Source of the DNA: DATKYV01 sp035528275
GTDB lineage: Bacteria; Acidobacteriota; Terriglobia; UBA7540
Length of the DNA stretch: 12,703 nt
Assembly: GCA_035528275.1 (NCBI GenBank)
Contig: DATKYV010000235.1
Location: forward strand, 1-12,703
Direction of reading: 5' to 3'
This document shows positions 12,656 to 12,703 of the stretch, in pieces (within the stretch, counting starts at the first letter, position 1; every line of letters begins with the position of its first letter). The notes below the pieces were generated by a model. It saw nothing but the letters and a program-made list of their open reading frames with translations, did no database searches and was not told where the DNA came from. Position numbers and translations under genes: made by a program.

Positions 12656-12703
12656 AGAAGATTGGGCGCTACGAGATCATCGAAGAGCTGGGGCGGGGTG
12701 CCA
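12652..12703 (+). CDS. Ser/Thr protein kinase, N-terminal fragment
   Basis: Only 17 codons are in the window. The ATG at 12652 overlaps the stop of the FHA gene as ATGA. The translation MKKIGRYEIIEELGRGA matches the start of a PknB/Hanks-type kinase domain: the GRYEIIEELGRG stretch leads into the glycine-rich nucleotide-binding loop (GxGxxG), cut after its first glycines. Overlap with an FHA-domain gene supports the assignment, because these pairs are common in phosphothreonine signalling loci. Nothing can be said about the remaining catalytic motifs, membrane segments or sensor domain. Confidence 0.7.
   Translation, partial: MKKIGRYEIIEELGRGA

Noticed and set aside
1..12703. CRISPR array
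   Set aside because: No regularly spaced identical repeats of 24-40 bases with unique spacers are present. The 10070-10260 repeat is short, degenerate and without spacers.

Overview
The window joins two different pieces of bacterial chromosome at a tRNA-Arg gene. The right two thirds (about 4500-12703) is GC-rich, tightly packed and entirely on the + strand. It carries a System I cytochrome c maturation operon: ccmE, ccmF, ccmH, a short CcmI-like zinc-ribbon protein, a membrane protein with a carboxypeptidase-regulatory-like fold, then ccmA, ccmB, ccmC and ccmD. An FHA-domain gene and the start of a Ser/Thr protein kinase follow. The gene order, the Cys-type CcmE, the Cys-rich CcmH and the degenerate repeat between ccmA and ccmB suggest a member of the Acidobacteriota. 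This is inference from general family knowledge; no search was run.

The left third (1-4246) looks like the integrase end of an integrated mobile element. It holds the C-terminus of an HNH nuclease, an excisionase-like helix-turn-helix protein, a small unknown ORF, a decayed small serine recombinase, a small recombinase-neighbour ORF, and a 487-aa large serine recombinase with a good promoter and ribosome binding site. The last 14 codons of that recombinase lie inside the antisense of a tRNA-Arg(ACG) gene. This is the arrangement expected when an element integrates into the 3' half of a tRNA gene and carries its integrase at that end. No second copy of the tRNA 3' segment was seen at 1-4200, so the far end of the element should lie left of the window.

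In the ccm operon, CcmA and CcmB form the ABC exporter module. CcmC and CcmD load haem onto CcmE, which passes it to CcmF. CcmH with the CcmI-like protein handles the reduced apocytochrome. All four conserved CcmF histidines, the CcmC WWD motif and both CcmC histidines are present.

Two things stand out. CcmE carries the rarer C-x3-Y haem-binding motif in place of the usual histidine, together with a CcmH. The ccmE frame is also broken by a single in-frame TAG immediately after its membrane anchor, in an operon that otherwise looks functional. Two neighbouring genes of the operon also share a CcmI-like helical hairpin, one of them in a protein family not normally listed among Ccm components.
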